Source: LMUY01 sp965199105 (GTDB lineage Bacteria > Pseudomonadota > Alphaproteobacteria > Acetobacterales > Acetobacteraceae). Taken from it: a DNA stretch of 64,000 nucleotides. The notes below the pieces were generated by a model. The model saw only the letters and a list, made by a program, of their open reading frames with translations, ran no database searches and was not told where the DNA came from. How positions within the stretch are numbered: the first letter of the stretch is position 1; every line of letters begins with the position of its first letter. Shown piece by piece: positions 63,944-64,000 of the stretch. Position numbers and translations under genes: made by a program. The DNA lies in the NCBI GenBank assembly GCA_965199105.1, contig CBDAQO010000002.1, forward strand, positions 4,154,001 through 4,218,000, written 5' to 3'.

Positions 63944-64000
63944 TCACCCTTGTTCCGGCGGCAGCGGGCTGCACGCCACGGCGGTGGCGCGGGCCAGCAG
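63944..64000 (-). CDS. C-terminal end of a gene continuing past the window
   Basis: Minus-strand frame open at base 64000 reading LLARATAVACSPLPPEQG to TGA at 63946-63944, 7 nt before the next gene's ATG (63936). Its last bases provide GGTGAGG for that gene, typical of an operon. Product unknown. Confidence 0.4.
   Translation of the reverse strand: MLARATAVACSPLPPEQG

Overview
High-GC (roughly two thirds G+C by eye), densely packed bacterial chromosome. Gene content (gatCAB, intracellular PHB depolymerase, PduO-type adenosyltransferase, NodT-type outer membrane factor, Tat-exported binding proteins, GH108 muramidase) and TAGAGC-type intergenic hairpin repeats point to an alphaproteobacterium. 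Rhodospirillales/Acetobacteraceae is my best guess, by inference only; no rRNA or tRNA gene was seen.

Layout. 1-3310: zinc homeostasis. A znuA(partial)-znuC-znuB-zur uptake and repressor operon faces a translationally coupled smtB-smtA sensor/metallothionein pair; smtA is a 56-aa gene. 3470-11658: a catabolic island behind a strong 28-bp dyad. It holds four different acyl-CoA-dehydrogenase-fold (group D) flavin monooxygenases, one flavin reductase, an ACMSD-type amidohydrolase and an aromatic-acid MFS carrier. 11732-15529: a TetR gene and a polyamine-type ABC operon (two permeases and a Tat-type binding protein, no ATPase). 15757-17252: CDF metal exporter and cobalamin adenosyltransferase. 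17360-18300: a lower-GC decayed island that looks like a broken polymorphic-toxin nuclease tip and its neighbour. 18328-21606: DsbA-like oxidoreductase, a LysR/peroxiredoxin divergent pair, a 55-aa small gene and ruvX. 21678-25369: gatC-gatA-X-gatB, with an unrecognised gene X welded into the operon by overlaps. 25418-27676: an orphan lysis-type cassette (lipoprotein, glycosyltransferase, holin-like, GH108 muramidase).

28284-37473: mdtABC-type RND pump plus outer membrane factor, preceded by GNRA-hairpin tandem repeats. 37535-42220: metallophosphoesterase, PF04185 phosphoesterase and an orphan amino-acid binding protein. 42331-48285: LLM monooxygenase, unknown genes, a frameshifted IS inserted at the end of an intergenic repeat, a DUF2332 protein and an SDR. 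48539-54419: dnaE, a ClpP-like exported protease and an MsbA-type exporter. 54620-56942: phaZ, two small exported proteins and mscL. 57153-60632: a cyanate operon (cynA-B-D-S) behind a textbook sigma-54 promoter. 60681-63936: molybdate-type binding protein, a fused permease-ATPase and a molybdopterin-fold protein.

Two intergenic repeat families recur: 105-106 nt double-hairpin elements (4 copies, three of which supply the stop codon of the upstream gene) and about 33-nt CCCTCTCCC/GGGAGAGGG elements (4 copies). The best candidates for something new are the four-oxygenase cluster with its operator, gene X inside gatCAB, and the decayed nuclease/immunity-like pair.
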